From contig CAJMRP010000004.1 of NCBI GenBank assembly GCA_905215765.1, forward strand, positions 1-33,938: a DNA stretch of 33,938 nt, in the 5' to 3' direction. This DNA comes from an uncultured bacterium (GTDB lineage: Bacteria > Actinomycetota > Coriobacteriia > Coriobacteriales > Coriobacteriaceae). The stretch's first letter is position 1. Each line of letters begins with the position of its first letter. Of the stretch, positions 29,657 to 33,938 are shown one piece after another. The notes under the pieces were generated by a model, which did no database searches, had not been told where the DNA came from, and saw only the letters and a program-made list of their open reading frames with translations. A program made the translations under genes and the position numbers.

Positions 29657-32436
29657 CAGAATCCTCCAAACTCACGATCTTCACGTGCCATCTCGGCGTC
29701 GACAGACTCCAGCGCGGCAAGCCCCTCCTCGTCCAACAGGACCTCGCGCGGCTTGGAACCGTCGGGCGGGCCGACGACACCCTTTTCTTCCAGCATATCC
29801 ATAATACGCCCGGCACGCGCATAGCCAACCTTCAGACGACGTTGCAGGCCAGATGTGGAGCCAAGTTGCGATTCCACCACAATATGGGCGGCTTCCCAAA
29901 TGAGCGGATCATCGTCTTGCGGCTCGGCGACTCCGGTGCGGACAATGCCGCTGCCACCCGCCATGGACATAGAAGCGGGCGCCACGGCAGACAGGATCTC
30001 CTCGTGGTAGTCGGGCTCGCTCTGCGACTTGACGAACTCGACAATCTCGTTGATTTCATCGTCCGAGACAAAGCAGCCCTGGATACGGCGAGGCTTGCCC
30101 CAGTCGACCTTGGAGAACAGCATGTCGCCCAAACCGGTGAGCTTTTCGGCACCCATCTGGTCGATGATGACGCGCGAGTCGATGCCCGTGGCAACGTTAA
30201 AGGCGATACGGTTGGTGATGTTGGCCTTAATGAGGCCCGTCACCACGTTGGAGCTCGGGCGCTGCGTGGCAACGATAAGGTGGATACCGGCGGCACGGCC
30301 CAGCTGAGCAATACGCACGATCGAGGCCTCGACATCCTTACCGGCGACCATCATCAAGTCCGAGAGCTCGTCAATGATGATGACCAAGTAGGGCATCTTT
30401 TGCGGCGGGTTGTCGTAATGCTCAAACTCGCCGGCGGCCTGCTTTTCGTTATAGGTCGAAATCTTACGAACGTTAAGGCGCTCGAAGACCTTCAGGCGAC
30501 GCTCCATCTCGGACACGGCCCATTGCAGAGCGCTCGCGGCCTGCTTGGGCTCGGTCACTACAGGCACGTAAAGATGCGGCAGACCGTTATAGCCCGCAAG
30601 CTCGACGCGCTTGGGGTCGACCATGATCAGGCGAACGTCCTCGGGAAGAGCACGCATGAGCAGAGTCGTGATGATGGAATTGATCATCACCGACTTACCG
30701 GAACCCGTGGTACCGGCGATCAACAGGTGGGGCATCTTGGCAAGGTCGGCGACGACCGGCGTGCCCTCGGCATCGCGCCCGATTGCGAGCTCGAGCGGAC
30801 CGCCCTTCACATAGGGCAGCACGTCGCCCAGGTTGACGTTCTGGCGCTTGCGATTGGGGATCTCGATGCCCACGAGCGAGGTGCCGGGGATCGGGGCAAA
30901 GATACGCACCGACTGGGCAGCGAGCGAAAGCGCGATATCGTCCTCAAGGCTCGAAATCTTGCTCACGCGCTCGCCCTCGCCAGGTTGCAGCTTAAAGGTC
31001 GTCACCGTTGGGCCGGCGATCCAGCCGACCACGCGGGCACTGCGGCCAAACTCAAGCAAGGTGGATTGCAGTGACTCGGCGGTCTGCTCCAGCTCCTTGT
31101 CCGAAGACGCGGCGGAAGCCGACTGCGGGTTGGCATGCAGGATTTCGAGCGGCGGAAGCTTGAGGCCGTCCTCTTCTTCGCCCTCGTTATCTGCGGCGCC
31201 GCCGTCCGCTCCCCCATCGCTAACCGCAGCCGATTCGACAGCACTCGAGGCAGGCGCATCGGCAACCTTGGGATGCTTCAAGAAGTCGGGAATCTGAGGT
31301 GCAGCCGAAAAAGGATTCACGGCAAACGGCGGCTCGGACTCGTCGATCTTATCGGGGTCGTCTTCCATCGAAAGCTGACCGGTTACCTGGTCGCGCTTTG
31401 CATGGCAACGCGACAGCAAAGTTGTCTTTGCGGTCTCAATCGGAGCCTCGTCATCCTCGTCATCGCCCTCGGTGAGCTCAATCTCGCTATCGGACCAAGA
31501 CGGGTCGGGCTCGCTCGTGTTGAGTTTGGGCGCAGCCTTGCCCTTCTTTGCATGGCGGCGCGGCAACAGTGTGGTCTTGGCCCGCTCAGCTTCCACGGCC
31601 TCGGACACGTCGACAAACGGGTCATCGTCCTCATCGTCATCGTCCAAAACCGGGTCCACATCGTTGCCCATAACCGTGGTCACGGCAGCATCGGAGCCCT
31701 TTTGACGAAGAATGCTCAAGTGCGGACGGGCAACGCCGGGCACCGACAGGGCTTCGTCGTCACCCCACGGGCTCGCGTTGACGTCGGAACGACGGCGCTC
31801 GGCAAAATCGGCCGCACGGTCGCGAGCAGAGCGCAGCACGCCGCCCACCGAAAAGCCGATGATGACAAAACCAACGACGGCCAGACCCAACAGGACCACC
31901 ATCGCGATAGGCTTACCCAGTGCATTCTGCAGCGCACTCGCAATAAACGCACCGATGTAGCCACCCGAGGCGGACAGATTTTGCGGCGTAAACATAAGGT
32001 CACACGAGTCGCTCGTACCCGGCACCATCAGCGAAAGAATGGAGACGACGGCGATAAAGACCACGGCTCCGCCCGCGACCGAGCGAATGTTGAGCGGCGA
32101 GTCCTCACCTAAAAAGAGCGTGGCGGCAAACAGCAAAATGACGATCGGCAGCACGTAGGCGCCCAGACCAAAGCCCAGGTGGTAGAAACCGGCAACCGCA
32201 GCCGTAACGGGTGCTGTTGCCGGAGAAATCACGGCAATGAAGGACGCAATCGCCAAAACGGCGATGACCACGCCGGCAATATCGCGGTTGGCCGAGGGCT
32301 CGACCAGGGGCTCAAAATCGTCGAAGTCCGCCTCGTGGCCCTTATTGGCACGCAGATGGGAACCGGCACCCTTAGCAGATGCCGGTTGGTTGTTGGCTTT
32401 ATTGCCTTTGGCGTTTTGTGCAGATCCGTGCGCCAA
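29656..32436 (-). CDS. ftsK: DNA translocase FtsK/SpoIIIE
   Basis: A 926-residue septal DNA pump for chromosome segregation. Four N-terminal spans lie in residues 50-200. A long acidic linker (200-430) contains a duplicated segment AKTTLLxRxHAK at 286-297 and 336-347. The motor carries Walker A TGSGKS near residue 578 and Walker B LVIIIDELSDLM. A C-terminal winged-helix gamma domain (ASVQ-type, about 850-915) recognises orienting DNA sequences. The start is a TTG at 32436; GGAGG lies six bases upstream inside the rnj stop region. The gene is one base after rnj and overlaps the rodZ-like gene. Confidence 0.95.
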   Translation of the reverse strand: MAHGSAQNAKGNKANNQPASAKGAGSHLRANKGHEADFDDFEPLVEPSANRDIAGVVIAVLAIASFIAVISPATAPVTAAVAGFYHLGFGLGAYVLPIVILLFAATLFLGEDSPLNIRSVAGGAVVFIAVVSILSLMVPGTSDSCDLMFTPQNLSASGGYIGAFIASALQNALGKPIAMVVLLGLAVVGFVIIGFSVGGVLRSARDRAADFAERRRSDVNASPWGDDEALSVPGVARPHLSILRQKGSDAAVTTVMGNDVDPVLDDDDEDDDPFVDVSEAVEAERAKTTLLPRRHAKKGKAAPKLNTSEPDPSWSDSEIELTEGDDEDDEAPIETAKTTLLSRCHAKRDQVTGQLSMEDDPDKIDESEPPFAVNPFSAAPQIPDFLKHPKVADAPASSAVESAAVSDGGADGGAADNEGEEEDGLKLPPLEILHANPQSASAASSDKELEQTAESLQSTLLEFGRSARVVGWIAGPTVTTFKLQPGEGERVSKISSLEDDIALSLAAQSVRIFAPIPGTSLVGIEIPNRKRQNVNLGDVLPYVKGGPLELAIGRDAEGTPVVADLAKMPHLLIAGTTGSGKSVMINSIITTLLMRALPEDVRLIMVDPKRVELAGYNGLPHLYVPVVTEPKQAASALQWAVSEMERRLKVFERLNVRKISTYNEKQAAGEFEHYDNPPQKMPYLVIIIDELSDLMMVAGKDVEASIVRIAQLGRAAGIHLIVATQRPSSNVVTGLIKANITNRIAFNVATGIDSRVIIDQMGAEKLTGLGDMLFSKVDWGKPRRIQGCFVSDDEINEIVEFVKSQSEPDYHEEILSAVAPASMSMAGGSGIVRTGVAEPQDDDPLIWEAAHIVVESQLGSTSGLQRRLKVGYARAGRIMDMLEEKGVVGPPDGSKPREVLLDEEGLAALESVDAEMAREDREFGGF

Positions 32437-32437
32437 A

Positions 32438-33938
32438 CTAAACCTCCATGACGACCGGGATGATCATCGGACGGGTGTGCGTACGGCTCCAAATGAAGTT
32501 GGAGAGCGAATCGCGCACGGCCTTGCGAATGGCATCGGAACCGCTGCTCGTAAAGCTGAACTTACCCTTCTCGATCGTCTTCATAATGGACGCGGAGGCA
32601 TCCTCGGAGAACTGGTCGTCGATGGCAAACGAGACGCCGCGCCCCGAGAACTCGATGGCCTCGATCTTCTTGTGCTTGAGCGAGACAATGGCAACAGCGG
32701 TAACCATACCGTCGTTGGCGAGCTTCTGGCGATCGCGCAAGACGATGGGGTCGGTATCGCCGATACGCAGGCCGTCGACGTAGACGACGCCGGACTCGAC
32801 AGGCGTACCGCGCTTGACAATACCACCGCGCATCTCGAGCGTGTCGCCGTTATCGAGGATAAAGATATGATCGTCCTTGATGCCCATCTTGCGGGCGAGC
32901 TGGGCATGAGCGCGCAGATGCACGGCCTCACCGTGAACCGGCATAAAGTACGTGGGTTTGGCCATGGCCATCAGGAGCTTGAGCTCCTCCTGGCTGCCGT
33001 GCCCCGAGACGTGAACGAGGGCGCGGGACTTATCCCAGACGTCGCAGCCAAGCTTGGCCAGGCTGTTGACGACCTGCTGAACGGCCTTCTCGTTGCCGGG
33101 AACGGGAGTTGCCGAGAGGATGACGGTATCGCCCTCGTGGATGGAGAGCGTCTTGTGCTCGCCGTTGGCCATGCGGGACAGCGCCGACAGCGGCTCGCCC
33201 TGCGAACCGGTGCACATGACGACGATCTTGTCGTCGGGCAGGTTATCGATATCGAAGGCATCAATGATATCGGCATCGTCGATGTTGAGGTAGCCCAACT
33301 CGCGCGCCACGCGGGTGTTGGTGAGCATGGAACGACCGGTCACGACGACCTTGCGGCCGCACTTGCGGGCGGCGTCGCAGATCTGCTGCAGGCGATGGAT
33401 ATGGCTTGCAAAACTCGCGATAATGACGCGACCCTTGGCGTTCTCAATAATGGGACGCAACGTCTTGCCCACTTCAGCCTCGGAAGGCGTGAAGTTCGGG
33501 TTCGTGGCATTCGTCGAGTCGCTCATCATGAGGTCGACGCCGATTTCATGGTAGCGCGCAAGCGCTCCGAAGTCGAAGTGAACACCGTCGATCGGGGTCT
33601 GGTCGAGCTTGAAGTCGCCGGTATGCAGCACGTTGCCCGCCGGGCTCTGCAGAAACACGCCCACGGCGCCGGGAATCGAGTGGTTCACGGCGAAAAACTC
33701 CGTCGTGAAGCAGCCCATCTTCACCTGCTGGCCGGGCTTGATTTCAACGAGCTTGGCGTTTTTGATGCGATGCTCGGCGAGCTTTCCCTCGATGAGGCCG
33801 AGTGTGAGCTTGGTCGCATAGATGGGAACCTGGCGATCGAGATCCTTCAGAAGGTACGGGATCGTACCCGTGTGGTCCTCGTGGCCGTGGGTGATGACGA
33901 TGCCGCGGAGCTTGTGCTCGTTCTCCAGAACGTAGGTG
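32438..33938 (-). CDS. rnj: Ribonuclease J (5' end outside window)
   Basis: The visible 500 residues are most of an RNase J, a metallo-beta-lactamase/beta-CASP nuclease with endo- and 5'-exonuclease activity in RNA decay and maturation. The frame is open at the right edge, where TYVLENEHKLRGIVITHGHEDH includes the metal-binding HGHEDH. Later motifs: HTGDFKLDQ, MMSDSTNA, SFASHIHRLQQ, CTGSQGEPLSALSRM, and VHVSGHGSQEELKL with PVHGEAVHL. A GTG at 33724 is internal, not the start. Only about 60-70 N-terminal residues are missing. It ends in ATGGAGGTTTAG, supplying the ribosome binding site for ftsK. Confidence 0.96.
   Translation of the reverse strand, partial: TYVLENEHKLRGIVITHGHEDHTGTIPYLLKDLDRQVPIYATKLTLGLIEGKLAEHRIKNAKLVEIKPGQQVKMGCFTTEFFAVNHSIPGAVGVFLQSPAGNVLHTGDFKLDQTPIDGVHFDFGALARYHEIGVDLMMSDSTNATNPNFTPSEAEVGKTLRPIIENAKGRVIIASFASHIHRLQQICDAARKCGRKVVVTGRSMLTNTRVARELGYLNIDDADIIDAFDIDNLPDDKIVVMCTGSQGEPLSALSRMANGEHKTLSIHEGDTVILSATPVPGNEKAVQQVVNSLAKLGCDVWDKSRALVHVSGHGSQEELKLLMAMAKPTYFMPVHGEAVHLRAHAQLARKMGIKDDHIFILDNGDTLEMRGGIVKRGTPVESGVVYVDGLRIGDTDPIVLRDRQKLANDGMVTAVAIVSLKHKKIEAIEFSGRGVSFAIDDQFSEDASASIMKTIEKGKFSFTSSGSDAIRKAVRDSLSNFIWSRTHTRPMIIPVVMEV

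Overview
The window looks like the chromosome of a gut Coriobacteriia (Actinomycetota), and most likely Collinsella aerofaciens or a close relative. Three things point there: high GC; a protein at 3170-3961 that matches, as I remember it, the NADPH-dependent 7-beta-hydroxysteroid dehydrogenase of C. aerofaciens; and actinobacterial gene orders (pgsA-like/FHA/MerR, dut-nrdR-LysM-lexA, hflX-miaA-miaB, recX-recA-cinA-pgsA-rimO, rodZ-ftsK-rnj). No database search was possible, so species and family names rest on recall and visible motifs.

Region 1 (1-4500) is accessory. It holds the end of an unknown gene, a tyrosine integrase on the minus strand with its terminator, and an attachment site made of the 3' part of a proline-type tRNA followed by a displaced terminator. 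The integrated element therefore extends leftwards out of the window. Next come gene-poor DNA with short direct and inverted repeats, a possible transposase remnant, and the bile-acid 7-beta-HSDH gene with a palindromic upstream region. Region 2 (4560-8510) is a plus-strand run: CDP-alcohol phosphatidyltransferase, GarA/OdhI-like FHA protein, MerR regulator (FtsR-like), apt, and a secreted NlpC/P60 endopeptidase ending at a strong terminator. Region 3 (8520-12680) has degV convergent with a DUF1836 regulator gene. Both carry nearly the same 29-bp palindrome upstream, which suggests a two-gene regulon. trxB follows, divergent from a processive-type glycosyltransferase.

Region 4 (12680-13120) is intergenic and holds three copies of an undescribed-looking palindromic repeat with a constant core and variable but perfectly complementary arms. 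Region 5 (13124-33938) is core genome: nucleotide hygiene and regulation (dut, nrdR), SOS response (LysM protein and lexA divergent around three LexA boxes; recA with its own box, plus recX), tRNA and ribosome modification (miaA, miaB, rimO), hflX, an rny/GHKL-ATPase/spoVS cluster, cinA, pgsA, yajQ, and a rodZ-ftsK-rnj run. The rnj gene runs off the right edge. Genes from hflX to rnj are all on the minus strand, mostly tightly packed or overlapping.

The observations most worth following are the shared degV/DUF1836 operator, the palindromic repeat family with compensatory arms, the conserved phospho-threonine motif in the FHA protein, the rny/GHKL/spoVS cluster in a non-sporulating lineage, and the RG-rich linker of the RodZ-like protein.
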